Shown here one piece after another: positions 43,748-51,959 of a DNA stretch of 64,000 nt. Origin of the DNA: LMUY01 sp964242215 (GTDB taxonomy: Bacteria; Pseudomonadota; Alphaproteobacteria; Acetobacterales; Acetobacteraceae); contig CAXTCJ010000017.1 in the NCBI GenBank assembly GCA_964242215.1, positions 1 to 64,000 on the forward strand, in the 5' to 3' direction. Within the stretch, counting starts at the first letter, position 1. Every line of letters starts with the position of its first letter. The position numbers and the translations under genes were made by a program. The notes under the pieces are model-generated. The model saw only the letters and a list, made by a program, of their open reading frames with translations, was not told the DNA's origin and did no database searches.

Positions 43748-45555
43748 GCGGGCACTCCAGATGCGAGGGGCAGGGGGTCCGGCGGGCAAGCGTCCAGCAG
43801 CGTGCGGGTATAGTCCGAGGTGGGATGGGCGAACAGATCGGCGGCCGGCGCGCTCTCCATCAGGCGGCCACGATGCAGCACCAATACGCGATCGCACAGA
43901 TAGCGCACGACCGACAGATCGTGGCTGATCAGCACGATGGCGATCCCAATTTCGTCTCTCAACTGCAACAGCAGATTCAGCAATTGCGCCTGCACCGAGA
44001 CGTCCAGGCCAGAGACGATTTCATCGGCCAGCAGGATGCGGGGTGTGACGCACAGGGCGCGCGCAATGTTGACCCGCTGCCGCTGGCCACCCGAGAGTTG
44101 GAACGGATAGCGCGCCGCCAACTCCGGCGACAGCCCGGTCGCGCGCAGCAACTCGCCCGCTCGGGCGTGGCGGTCGGCGGACGAGGCTGCCGTCACCTCC
44201 ATGGCTTGTGTCAGCAAATCCCCCACCGTGCGGCGCGGGTTGAGTGCAGATTGCGGGTTCTGGAACACCATCTGCAGCGCGGCCCGGCGGCGCGCGTCGT
44301 TGGCGGCGGAGGCGCTGGTGATGTCGCCACCATCCAACTCCATGCGGCCGGCGGTGGGGCGTTCCAGCCCGACCAGCAGCCGGGCCAGCGTGCTCTTACC
44401 GCTGCCGCTTTCGCCGACGATGCCGACGATCTCACCGGGTGCGACGTCCAGATCGATCGGCTGCAGCGCGACCGTTGCGGCGCGGCCCCAACCACCCGGA
44501 TAGGTTTTGCCTAACCCACGGACGCGAAGCAGCGGTGTGCCTCGCCCGGGTGGGTCCGACAGCAGCGCGGCCGTGCCCGCCTGCGTCCCGGCGGCACAGA
44601 CGGGCGAACAGGTCACGTCGTGCGCTGGCCCGACCGTACGCCAGTCCGGCAATGTGGTCGTGCAGGCCGGGTCCGCCACAGGGCACCGCGAGGCGAAGCG
44701 GCAGCCGGGGAATTTCGCGAAGGTGAGGGGGCCCGGCATGGTGTCTGGCAGGGGGATCAATGTCGTGCGCGGGCCGGTCAGGCGCGGGTTCGCCGATAGC
44801 AGCGCGCGCGTGTAGGGGTGCGCTGGTGCGGCGAATATCGTCGTGGCTGGGCCACGCTCCACCGGGTCGCCGGCGTATAGCACCATCGCGTCGTCGCAGA
44901 CCGTGCGGGCGAGGCGTAGGTCGTGCGTGATGAACAGGACGGCCGTGCCATGCGCCGCCTGCATCTGCCGCAACAAGTCGATGATGGTGGCCTGCGTGGT
45001 GACGTCGAGCGCGGTGGTCGGTTCGTCGGCAATCAGCAGCGTCGGGCCGGAGGCAAAGGCGAGCGCGATCAGCACGCGTTGGCACTCGCCGCCCGAGAGT
45101 TGGTGCGGGTAGCGCTGCAGCACACCCGCCGGGTCGCGCAGACCGACTTCGGTGAGGGCGGCGACACTGCGTTCGCGGTGGGCGGAGCGGGGGATGCCGA
45201 TGCGGCCGAGGTGTTGGCGCCATTGCCAGCCGATGGTGCGCACCGGGTCCAGCGCGGCGCCGGGTTCTTGCGGGATGAAGGCAATGCGGCGGCCAAGCAA
45301 ACCGTGCATTGCGGCGGCCGGCTGGGCTAGCAGATCGGTGCCCTCGAACTGCATCGATCCACTGCTGACGCGGAATCCGTCCGGCAGCAGGCGTGCGATC
45401 AGGCGGCCCATCATGCTTTTGCCCGCGCCCGACTCGCCGACCAGCCCGAGCACGCGCCCGGCGGGCAGCTCGAACGACACCCGGCGCAGCAGGTCGACGT
45501 CGGTCGTACCCAAGCGGGCGGTGACCGTCACGTCCTGCAGCGAAAGCACCGTCAC
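43744..45555 (-). CDS. Fused dipeptide-type ABC transporter ATPase (DppD-DppF in one chain)
   Basis: 603 aa with two complete ABC domains. Domain 1 (about 1-330): Walker A GESGAGKSM, signature LSGGECQRVLIALA, Walker B LLIADEPTTALD, H-loop FITHDLRLA, then the DppD-type Cys region PGCRFASRCPVADPAC. Domain 2 (about 345-603): Walker A GESGSGKSTLA, Q-loop MVFQNPQSALNPR, signature LSGGQRQRVNIARAL, H-loop LISHDLSVV. In the second Walker B the run is ILLADEIVSGLD. The start is a GTG overlapping the permease stop (GTGA). In the other two importers of the window the ATPases are not fused as far as is visible. Confidence 0.93.
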   Translation of the reverse strand: MTVLSLQDVTVTARLGTTDVDLLRRVSFELPAGRVLGLVGESGAGKSMMGRLIARLLPDGFRVSSGSMQFEGTDLLAQPAAAMHGLLGRRIAFIPQEPGAALDPVRTIGWQWRQHLGRIGIPRSAHRERSVAALTEVGLRDPAGVLQRYPHQLSGGECQRVLIALAFASGPTLLIADEPTTALDVTTQATIIDLLRQMQAAHGTAVLFITHDLRLARTVCDDAMVLYAGDPVERGPATTIFAAPAHPYTRALLSANPRLTGPRTTLIPLPDTMPGPLTFAKFPGCRFASRCPVADPACTTTLPDWRTVGPAHDVTCSPVCAAGTQAGTAALLSDPPGRGTPLLRVRGLGKTYPGGWGRAATVALQPIDLDVAPGEIVGIVGESGSGKSTLARLLVGLERPTAGRMELDGGDITSASAANDARRRAALQMVFQNPQSALNPRRTVGDLLTQAMEVTAASSADRHARAGELLRATGLSPELAARYPFQLSGGQRQRVNIARALCVTPRILLADEIVSGLDVSVQAQLLNLLLQLRDEIGIAIVLISHDLSVVRYLCDRVLVLHRGRLMESAPAADLFAHPTSDYTRTLLDACPPDPLPLASGVPA

Positions 45556-46424
45556 GACCGCCCCAGCAGCCGCGGGTCGAGCGCGCGGCGCAGGCCGTCG
45601 CCGAGTAGGTTGAAACCGATGACGGTCGCGACGATCGCGCCGATCGGGGCCATGATCGCCCACGGCGCCGCCACCATGTCCGACCGCGCGTCGGCGATCA
45701 TCTGACCCCAGGCGGGCGTATCGGCCGGGACGCTCATGCCGACGAAGGACAACACGGCCTCGACGCGGACGGCGATCCCCATCTCGAGAGCCACGAGGGT
45801 GACGAAGGTGGGCACGATGCCGGGGAAGATCTCGCGCACGATGATCCGCAGCCGGCCGAACCCGATCAAGCGTGCGGCGGACACGTAGTCCTGCCGGCGG
45901 ATCACCATGACCTCGGCGCGCAGCACCCGGCAGAAGCGTGTCCAGTCCACCAGCACGATCGCCAGGATGACGTTGTTCAGCCCGGCGCCGAGCGCCACCA
46001 CCAACAGCAGCGACAGCACGACGGGGGGGAACGACATCCACAGATCCACCAGGCGGGAGATGGCCCAATCGACCGCGCCGCCGAATGCGCCGGCCAGCAG
46101 GCCCAAGATGGTTCCGACCACCGCCGCGCCAACGGCTGCGCCGAACGCGACGGCGAGGGCGACGCGGGCGCCCCAGATCAGGCGAGACAGCACGTCACGG
46201 CCCAGCGAATCGGTGCCGAACCAGTGTGGCGGGGAGGCGGTGCCATCCGGCGGCATCAGGACCGACAGCAGGTCCATGTCGTTGGGCGGCGCGGGTGCGA
46301 TCCAGGGTGCAGCCGCAGCCATCACTACGAGCACCAGGATCAGCACCGCACCCAGCCAGAACTGCAGCGGCAGTCGCCCGACCCGGCGTTTCAACGCGAA
46401 CGCAGCCGTAATCCTCTGGGTCAA
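45552..46424 (-). CDS. Dipeptide-type ABC transporter permease, DppC-like (operon 2)
   Basis: 290 aa. The DppC motif HWFGTDSLGRDVLSRLIWGARVAL is at about residue 75; the coupling loop DYVSAARLIGFGRLRIIVREIFPGI and the C-terminus LRRALDPRLLG are typical. The start is inferred as TTG at 46424, which overlaps the dppB stop as TTGA and gives the family length. No in-frame ATG is available nearby; the frame stays open upstream in the antisense of dppB. Confidence 0.88.
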   Translation of the reverse strand: MTQRITAAFALKRRVGRLPLQFWLGAVLILVLVVMAAAAPWIAPAPPNDMDLLSVLMPPDGTASPPHWFGTDSLGRDVLSRLIWGARVALAVAFGAAVGAAVVGTILGLLAGAFGGAVDWAISRLVDLWMSFPPVVLSLLLVVALGAGLNNVILAIVLVDWTRFCRVLRAEVMVIRRQDYVSAARLIGFGRLRIIVREIFPGIVPTFVTLVALEMGIAVRVEAVLSFVGMSVPADTPAWGQMIADARSDMVAAPWAIMAPIGAIVATVIGFNLLGDGLRRALDPRLLGRS

Positions 46425-47431
46425 CGGGTGCGCAGCCGTGGGTTGAGCGCGACCGTCGCGATATCGACCAGAAGGGTGATCAGCAGCACTCCGATGCAGT
46501 AGACGAGGGTCGCTGCCTGGATAACCGGGATATCGCCACTGCGGACGGCTGTCACCATCAGATTGCCCAGGCCGGGCCAGCCGAAGATCACCTCGATCAG
46601 CAGGGTGCCGCCGAACATGAAGCCGGCCTGGACGCCCACCAGGCTGAGCGTTGGCAGCGCGGCGTTGCGCAGGGCGTGCCGGGTCAGCACCTGCCATTCG
46701 GTCAGGCCGCGAAGGCGGGCGAGGTGGATGAAGTCCTCCACGATCACGCCCAGCAGGCTTGACCGCAGCACGCGTGCGATCAGCGGCGCCAGGGTGATGC
46801 CCAACGCCAGGCCCGGCAGGATGAGGTGGGCCAGCGCGTCCCCGAACGCACCGGGGCGGCCCGCGAGCAGGGTGTCGATCAGCATGAAGCCGGTGCGGGC
46901 CGGCACGGTCTCATCCGGGTCGATCCGGCCGATGAAGGGCAGGGCGCGCAGCCAGACGCCGAACAGCAGGATGCCGGCGATGGCCCAGACGAACTCGGGG
47001 ACGGAGACGAGGATGGAGGTCAGTATGTCGCCGGCCATTTCCCAGCGTGTGCGTCGCACGGCGAATAGCACCAGTCCGGCCAGTAGGCCGATGACGATGC
47101 CCAGCAGGAGCGCGGTCACGACCAGTTCGACGGTGGCGGGCAGCACACTCGCCACCAGCGGCCCGACTTGGCGGCGCAGGTTGACCGACTGGCCGAACTC
47201 GCCCCGAAGCAGGCCCTGCGCCCAGATCGCGTATTGCTCCGCGATGGGGCGGTCCAGGCCAAATTCATGCGTCAGGGCGAGGCGGTCGGCTTCAGTGGCG
47301 CCGGGCGGCAGCGACATGCCGACCGGGTCCATCGGTAGTTCTCGGAGCACGACGAAGACGAGCAACGAGATCAGCACCAGCATGAGGATGCCAGAGGCGA
47401 GGCGGAGTGCGACGGTACGCACCATCAGCAT
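46421..47431 (-). CDS. Dipeptide-type ABC transporter permease, DppB-like (operon 2)
   Basis: 336 aa, six membrane segments. The N-terminus RLASGILMLVLISLLVFVVL leads into LPMDPVGMSLPPGATEADR, the DppB lid region. The coupling loop is DFIHLARLRGLTEWQVLTRHALRNA, and TLLIEVIFGWPGLGNLMVTAV follows. It is the first gene of the operon. About 140 bp without a clear gene lies upstream, to the small exported protein gene. Confidence 0.91.
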   Translation of the reverse strand: MLMVRTVALRLASGILMLVLISLLVFVVLRELPMDPVGMSLPPGATEADRLALTHEFGLDRPIAEQYAIWAQGLLRGEFGQSVNLRRQVGPLVASVLPATVELVVTALLLGIVIGLLAGLVLFAVRRTRWEMAGDILTSILVSVPEFVWAIAGILLFGVWLRALPFIGRIDPDETVPARTGFMLIDTLLAGRPGAFGDALAHLILPGLALGITLAPLIARVLRSSLLGVIVEDFIHLARLRGLTEWQVLTRHALRNAALPTLSLVGVQAGFMFGGTLLIEVIFGWPGLGNLMVTAVRSGDIPVIQAATLVYCIGVLLITLLVDIATVALNPRLRTR

Positions 47432-47571
47432 GCGGACGCGCTCGCGCAGCCGGGTTGGTGGCTGTCGGGGGTTGGACTCGTCGGTATCGGCATGGGCGCA
47501 GGCTAGTTATGCTGCATCGCCACGTAAACGGTCCGTGATTAGAGCCGGTGTCGCGTCTGGCCGAGTTACTC

Positions 47572-47889
47572 TCAGTAGTTCATGTCGCCGACCCCAGACC
47601 GCGGGTTGGGCCGTGGCGTGAACGAGAGACCCGGCGGCAGTCCTTGTGGCGGCAACGCGGCGGGCGGCACCGCCTCCACCATGCCTGGACCGCGGAGTAG
47701 ATCGCAGGTCCAATGCCACCCGGCCGGCCGACCGCTCAGTTGCCCGCCGCTGTCGTGCCGGCAAACGCAGCCACCCTGGCTAACTTGCCCGTCCAATCCG
47801 GCAGAGCACCGCGGCAAAAACGGTTGCGGCGAGGCGCTTCCTGCGACGAGGCAGACTGTGGCGGCGATTGCGATCGTGCGATGGCCCAT
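47572..47889 (-). CDS. Small exported Cys-containing protein
   Basis: 105 aa hypothetical. A signal peptide (MGHRTIAIAATVCLVAGSASPQ) precedes a segment with four Cys in two pairs: PRCSAGLDGQVSQGGCVCRH and GRPAGWHWTCDLLRG. The end is Pro-rich. I do not recognise a named family, although similar short Cys-Arg exported proteins occur in alphaproteobacteria. The ATG at 47889 has AGGA eight bases upstream; an ATG three codons earlier is in frame. The four Cys suggest disulfides or a metal site in the periplasm. Confidence 0.5.
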   Translation of the reverse strand: MGHRTIAIAATVCLVAGSASPQPFLPRCSAGLDGQVSQGGCVCRHDSGGQLSGRPAGWHWTCDLLRGPGMVEAVPPAALPPQGLPPGLSFTPRPNPRSGVGDMNY

Positions 47890-47952
47890 ACGCAGCATCC
47901 TGCATGCTGAAGATGACCGGGAGGTAAACGCCGATCAGGGTTCGCCGAGGCA

Positions 47953-48024
47953 TGCCGGGTGCAGGATTTGAACCCGCGACCTTCGGTTTACAAAACCGCT
48001 GCACTACCACTGTGCTAACCCGGC
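47953..48024 (-). tRNA. tRNA-Thr (anticodon UGU)
   Basis: 72 nt on the minus strand folding as a cloverleaf. Acceptor arm GCCGGGT/ACCCGGC, D-stem GCAC/GTGC, anticodon loop TTTGTAA with TGT at 34-36 (reads ACA), T-arm GCGGG/CCTGC with loop TTCAAAT, discriminator A. The CCA end is not encoded. One G27-A43 mismatch closes the anticodon stem. Confidence 0.9.
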
Positions 48025-48052
48025 GCCGGCGGACAACTAGCGCAAATCGCGC

Positions 48053-49723
48053 CTAGCCGACAACCGGCTCCCGATGGAATACGATCCTGCCCTTGCCAGC
48101 GCGCTTGGCAGTATACAGCGCGGCATCGGCCTTGTTCAGGGCAAGGTCCACCTGCCGGTCATCCTCCGGCCAACCGGCACCGCCAAGGCTGAGGCCGATC
48201 GTGATCGTCTCACCGTCGATCAAATACGGCTCCGTCACCAGGCTCAGCAAGCGTTGCGCAGTATCCAAGGCAAGGCGGTCGCTCAGTCCCAGCGGGGCGT
48301 GCAGGATCACGAAGAACTCGTCGCCGCCCATGCGGGCTACGGCATCGCGCGAACGCACCGAGGATTGCAGGCGCAACGCCACCTGCTGCAGCACCTTGTC
48401 GCCGCAGCTGTGACCGCGCGTGTCGTTCACTTCCTTGAAGCCGTCCAGATCACCCACAAGCACCAGCAGCCCCGACGGTTCAGTACGGGCGCGGGCGAGG
48501 GCGTGGGATAGCCAGGTTTGCAGACCGGCCCGATTGAGCAGCCCGGTCAGCACGTCCCGCTGGCTCGCGGTCTCCAATTCATCCAGCTTGCCTTGCTTGA
48601 AGGTCAGCGTGGCGACGAGGGCGCGTAGCGAGGCGGAGAGCGTTTCCACCTCTCGTGAGCTTCGCAGGATCGGCATCTCGACCGACTCGCCGCGGCGCAG
48701 GCGGTCGGCGGCAGCAGCGATCTGCCGCAGTGGCCCGGTGATCACGCCGGCGATCACCCAGCCGAGCGCGGCGACCATCAAGGTCAGGGCCAAGCCGGTG
48801 GCGATCAGGTCGAACTGCAGCGTTTGCGCGGGGGCGAAGGCTATCTCGCGGGGTTCGCGCACCAGCACGGTCCAGCGCATGGGTATGGTGCCGGCGCCGG
48901 GGAACTGGCCGTCGCCTGCGGCGAAGTTCACGCCCGTGATGTAGGTTTGGCCGTCGGGCCAGACCGGCGACGACCAGCCGAATATGCCCGCTCTGGAGCG
49001 GTTGACCTCCGGCAGGTCGAGCCGTCGGCCCACGAGGTCTGGCGGCCCGATCAGCACAGTATCGTTGGACGACACCACGATCGTCTGACGGTTGCGATTA
49101 CCATTCTCGTCTTGGCTCAGTAGACCGCGCAGACTGTCGCGCATCCAGTCCCAGCTGAGTTGGGCGGCAATCACGCCAACGGCGGCACCGTCGGCGGCGC
49201 GGATCGGGCGGCTGATGTTGATCTGATGGGGCTGGTCCGGCGGTCGGCGGTCGGGCTCACCGGGTCGCACGACGCGGAGTGGGTCGGCCATACTCGTCGC
49301 GCGGCCCCGCAGTGCATCACGCAAGTCGTACATCGAGCTGAGATCGCTGGCGTTGGGGCCACCATCGGTTGCCGCCAGCACCCGGCCCTGCAAGTCGGTC
49401 ACGGCGACCCAGAGATAGCTTGGTTCACTGCGTCTGAGGCTGTCGAGCAGGGCTTGGACTGCCGACACGTCGCCCAGGGTACGCATCGGGTCGAGCGCGC
49501 CGATCAAGGCGAGGTCTCGCGACCGGTCGGCCATTTCCTTGTTCAGCCGATCGGCGACACGCTGGGCATCGCCGGCGATTGATAGACCGATGCGCTCGCG
49601 GGTCTGCTGCACAAGATGCTGGCCGATCACCCCCCCGAACAGACCGGCGACGATGACGACGAGGCCGGCAAGTGCGAGGGTGAACCGCGTGCGAAGGCTC
49701 AGGCGTTTCGAAAGTAGCCTCAC
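48053..49723 (-). CDS. Membrane diguanylate cyclase with periplasmic sensor domain
   Basis: 556 aa. A membrane helix (about residues 13-38), a periplasmic region (about 40-290) of Cache-like layout with LAATDGGPNASDLSSMYDLRDAL, a second helix (about 300-325), a HAMP-like linker (VITGPLRQIAAAADRLRRGE), then a GGDEF domain. The active site is RMGGDEFF and an inhibitory I-site RSRD lies five residues before it, so it should make c-di-GMP with product feedback. The start is a GTG at 49723, overlapping the stop of an 11-codon ORF as GTGA. The tRNA-Thr gene follows on the same strand. Confidence 0.9.
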   Translation of the reverse strand: MRLLSKRLSLRTRFTLALAGLVVIVAGLFGGVIGQHLVQQTRERIGLSIAGDAQRVADRLNKEMADRSRDLALIGALDPMRTLGDVSAVQALLDSLRRSEPSYLWVAVTDLQGRVLAATDGGPNASDLSSMYDLRDALRGRATSMADPLRVVRPGEPDRRPPDQPHQINISRPIRAADGAAVGVIAAQLSWDWMRDSLRGLLSQDENGNRNRQTIVVSSNDTVLIGPPDLVGRRLDLPEVNRSRAGIFGWSSPVWPDGQTYITGVNFAAGDGQFPGAGTIPMRWTVLVREPREIAFAPAQTLQFDLIATGLALTLMVAALGWVIAGVITGPLRQIAAAADRLRRGESVEMPILRSSREVETLSASLRALVATLTFKQGKLDELETASQRDVLTGLLNRAGLQTWLSHALARARTEPSGLLVLVGDLDGFKEVNDTRGHSCGDKVLQQVALRLQSSVRSRDAVARMGGDEFFVILHAPLGLSDRLALDTAQRLLSLVTEPYLIDGETITIGLSLGGAGWPEDDRQVDLALNKADAALYTAKRAGKGRIVFHREPVVG

Positions 49724-49932
49724 GAACGAAAGCCGCCTGCGACGGAGGTGCTCATCTTTTCACCCAACCGCGAAGGCAACGTTCGACTCCCAATCGTAAA
49801 TCCGCCGTCGTTGGTACCCAAACACCTTAACTCAACGCGAATACAATCGCCATGGTCCCCGGTGGCCTGCGCGCCCAAGCGCATTCCCGTGCGGCGCCAC
49901 CGCCGGGCTTGAGTGAGGCCGCACATGCAAGA

Positions 49933-49960
49933 AGCGCCGATGCCCAACGGCACCGGCGCT
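49933..49960 (-). terminator. Terminator of the CHAP-domain gene
   Basis: 12-bp stem AGCGCCGATGCC / GGCACCGGCGCT with one mismatch and loop CAAC, 47 bp after the stop at 50008. On the minus strand it is followed by TCTTG. It separates the CHAP gene from the diguanylate cyclase gene; the remainder of the gap 49724-50007 shows no other gene. Confidence 0.65.
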
Positions 49961-50007
49961 CCTTTGCGCAATCTGACAGACGTAACTGCTTGTCTTTGTG
50001 AGATACC

Positions 50008-50916
50008 CTAGTAGCGGGCGTGCGTGCGATGATGCGATGACACGGACGGGACATGGCGGCGGTGGTGGCCGGTAAAGCTGTGCCGGGTCAGCATCGGCTC
50101 CGGGCTGTCGGGGGCCTCGGCGACTTCGTCGTAAGCGACGTCGCGAGCCCCGCCGCGCAGATCGCGCGGGGCCGGGTTCAGGGAGGGCATCGGGCTAGAG
50201 GTGCCATTGGCAGCCACCATCGTGCCGCGATCCGGGCGATTATAGATAAAGCCGTAGGTCGGGTAGATGCTGCCGTATTCGCCGCTATGGCCGAGTGCCA
50301 CGCGAACGGCGCTCCAATCGTTGTTGGGGGAGACGTCCACGACGGAGATATCACGACTGATGCCGCCGCGGACAGCGCCGGGGCCGCCCCAGTTAGCGTG
50401 ATCAATATCGATGGTGCGGCTGTCGATCACCTGGTTCACCACGGCGACGTGACCCATGCGCATCGAGCCGTTGGCGCGGAAGTTGAGCACGCTGCCGGCC
50501 TCGGGGCGCGCACCGCGCTGGTAGAGGCCTTCAGCATTGTACCACCAGGAGCTGGCGTTGCCGGACAACTCGATTCCGGAGTCGGCACGGGCGAAGGTTA
50601 CGCACTGGATGCCGCCGCCGCTGTGCCCGGTCTCTGACGCGTAGGAGCGGCCTGCAGAATGACCGCCACCATGCCGGCGACCGAAGAAGCCGATGGCTCC
50701 GGATGCGAACTCGGACCGGCCGTGCCGCCCGGTGCTGAAGCTGATGGACGTGCCGTGATGCCCGTGGCCCAAGGCGCTTCCGCCTGCTTGTCCACCGTGG
50801 GAAGGGGAGCCATGCCCGCCTTGATGGCCACCGTGGGATTTGGCTTCTGCCATGCCACCGCACCCAAGGGCGACCGCAGCGCTCAACACCAAGAGCCTAA
50901 GCTGGCCTGCATTCAT
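50008..50916 (-). CDS. Exported CHAP-domain protein with His/Gly-rich N-terminus
   Basis: 302 aa. A signal peptide (cleavage near AEAKS, residue 26) is followed by a His/Gly/Ser-rich low-complexity stretch (GGHQGGHGSPSHGGQ and LGHGHHG). The CHAP amidase/peptidase domain has its Cys in IQCVTFAR (about residue 104) and its His in MGHVAVVNQVI. Then comes a C-terminal disordered tail ending in HHRTHARY. CHAP enzymes cleave peptidoglycan or gluthionylspermidine-like amides; here a cell-wall role outside the cytoplasm is likely. The start at 50916 has a GAGGAAG site inside a 9-bp hairpin. Confidence 0.85.
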   Translation of the reverse strand: MNAGQLRLLVLSAAVALGCGGMAEAKSHGGHQGGHGSPSHGGQAGGSALGHGHHGTSISFSTGRHGRSEFASGAIGFFGRRHGGGHSAGRSYASETGHSGGGIQCVTFARADSGIELSGNASSWWYNAEGLYQRGARPEAGSVLNFRANGSMRMGHVAVVNQVIDSRTIDIDHANWGGPGAVRGGISRDISVVDVSPNNDWSAVRVALGHSGEYGSIYPTYGFIYNRPDRGTMVAANGTSSPMPSLNPAPRDLRGGARDVAYDEVAEAPDSPEPMLTRHSFTGHHRRHVPSVSSHHRTHARY

Positions 50917-50923
50917 AACGTCT

Positions 50924-50951
50924 TCCTCACGAACTCACACAGTCGTGAGGA
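50924..50951 (-). promoter_or_regulatory. Hairpin covering the ribosome binding site of the CHAP gene
   Basis: TCCTCACGA / TCGTGAGGA is a perfect 9-bp inverted repeat with a 10-nt loop. On the minus strand its 3' arm contains GAGGA, the Shine-Dalgarno of the CHAP gene. The stem ends 7 bp before the ATG. This is the layout of a translational on/off switch, either a thermosensor or a protein-binding site; a chance repeat or a DNA operator cannot be excluded. Confidence 0.5.
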
Positions 50952-51068
50952 TGCGGTAGCAACCGGTCCGAGTGGCTGGCAATGCGGTATTTCAGTTTGT
51001 TGCAGCTGGGACGCTGATCTGACAGTTCGCCCATGTGGATAGATCACGATTTGCGGACTATGGTCCTA

Positions 51069-51084
51069 ATCACGGGGTCGTGAT
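51069..51084. terminator. Small hairpin after the RidA gene
   Basis: ATCACG-GGGT-CGTGAT, a perfect 6-bp stem, 48 bp after the ridA stop at 51132. A weak terminator at best. The rest of 50952-51131 shows no gene. Confidence 0.35.
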
Positions 51085-51131
51085 GAAACCGCACCGACCT
51101 CTTTGGTGCGATTCCATCCCGAATCCCGCGA

Positions 51132-51482
51132 CTACTTGCAGGCAGTGACCATGATCTCCACGAGCAGACGCGGATCGGCCATGCTCGCTTCCACGCAGGC
51201 CCGCACTGGCGCTCCACCCTCGGGTAGCCAAGCCGTCCAGACGGTGTTCATGGCGTCCCGATCCCGGATATCCTTGACCCAGATTTGTGCCTGCAGAAGC
51301 CGGGTGTTGTCGGTGCCGTGCGTCTCGAGCGCGGCGTCGATCTTGGCCAGGATCTGCTTGGTTTGTCCCGCGACATCCTGCGAGGTGTCATCGGCGGTCA
51401 TGCCCGCGAGATAGACGAAATTATGATATTCAACGGCTTGGGAAAGAACCTTCCCAGGGCTCGTACGGATGATCTTGCTCAT
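51132..51482 (-). CDS. RidA family protein
   Basis: 116 aa, a trimeric Rid/YjgF/UK114-fold protein. Family motifs are VEYHNFVYLAGMTADDTSQD and a late GGAPVRACVEASMADPRLLVEI, in which the Arg in PVRACVE matches the catalytic Arg of imine deaminases. It would hydrolyse reactive 2-aminoacrylate or a related enamine. The start at 51482 has a perfect AAGGAG upstream; a longer form adds unrelated residues. It is monocistronic. Confidence 0.88.
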   Translation of the reverse strand: MSKIIRTSPGKVLSQAVEYHNFVYLAGMTADDTSQDVAGQTKQILAKIDAALETHGTDNTRLLQAQIWVKDIRDRDAMNTVWTAWLPEGGAPVRACVEASMADPRLLVEIMVTACK

Positions 51483-51552
51483 GCAAAGCGCTCCTTGGTG
51501 CAGAGAGCGCGTTGTAGCAGCACCTGCGCCCACCCGTCACCGCGCGGCGGTG

Positions 51553-51906
51553 CTAATACGGGGCGACCGGGGTGCCGGACGGCGGCGGTGGCTGCACATC
51601 AGGCGTTACCGCGCCACTGTTCGACGAGGACAGGCAGGAGGAGAGCTGCCTGTCGTAATCGTATTGCTGGGTCAGGCCACGCGTGGTGATGCCGGTCACC
51701 CCGGACGTGGAAAACGGTGAGTCGGTCGTGTCACGCTCGGACAGCAGGTAGCGGTTCTGCCGGTTGAACGACGTCTCGGTCGAAGCCCGGCACGCTGCCG
51801 CCGCGGCCGCACTCGCACGGGTCTCCGGCGTTTGGGGCTGGCGAGCCGCGCACCCGGCGATCGCGAGCAACACCAGGCACGGCAGGAGGGGAGTCGGGCG
51901 AGGCAT
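51553..51906 (-). CDS. Small hypothetical lipoprotein
   Basis: 117 aa. Lipoprotein signal LLPCLVLLAIAGC (lipobox AIAGC, Cys at about residue 19). The mature part is Ala/Ser/Thr/Gln-rich: RASTETSFNRQNRYLLSERDT, then a Cys (SSCLSS) and a Pro-rich tail. Similar proteins with a Cys before and after an RYxLSxRD-like block are known as hypotheticals in Acetobacteraceae, as far as I recall. Function unknown; likely inner- or outer-membrane anchored. Confidence 0.65.
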   Translation of the reverse strand: MPRPTPLLPCLVLLAIAGCAARQPQTPETRASAAAAAACRASTETSFNRQNRYLLSERDTTDSPFSTSGVTGITTRGLTQQYDYDRQLSSCLSSSNSGAVTPDVQPPPPSGTPVAPY

Positions 51907-51959
51907 TCAAGGCTCCTAGGGGAAAACGTTCCGGAAGATGGAGCGCGCCGCCCCGTATG

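Noticed and set aside
43744..46068. 774-aa version of the fused ATPase
   Set aside because: The additional N-terminal part is a shifted frame of the DppC-like gene; a GTG in the 4-bp overlap at 45555 begins the conserved domain.
47507..47764. 85-aa minus-strand frame
   Set aside because: Overlaps the better-supported exported Cys protein in another frame and lacks motifs or a ribosome binding site.
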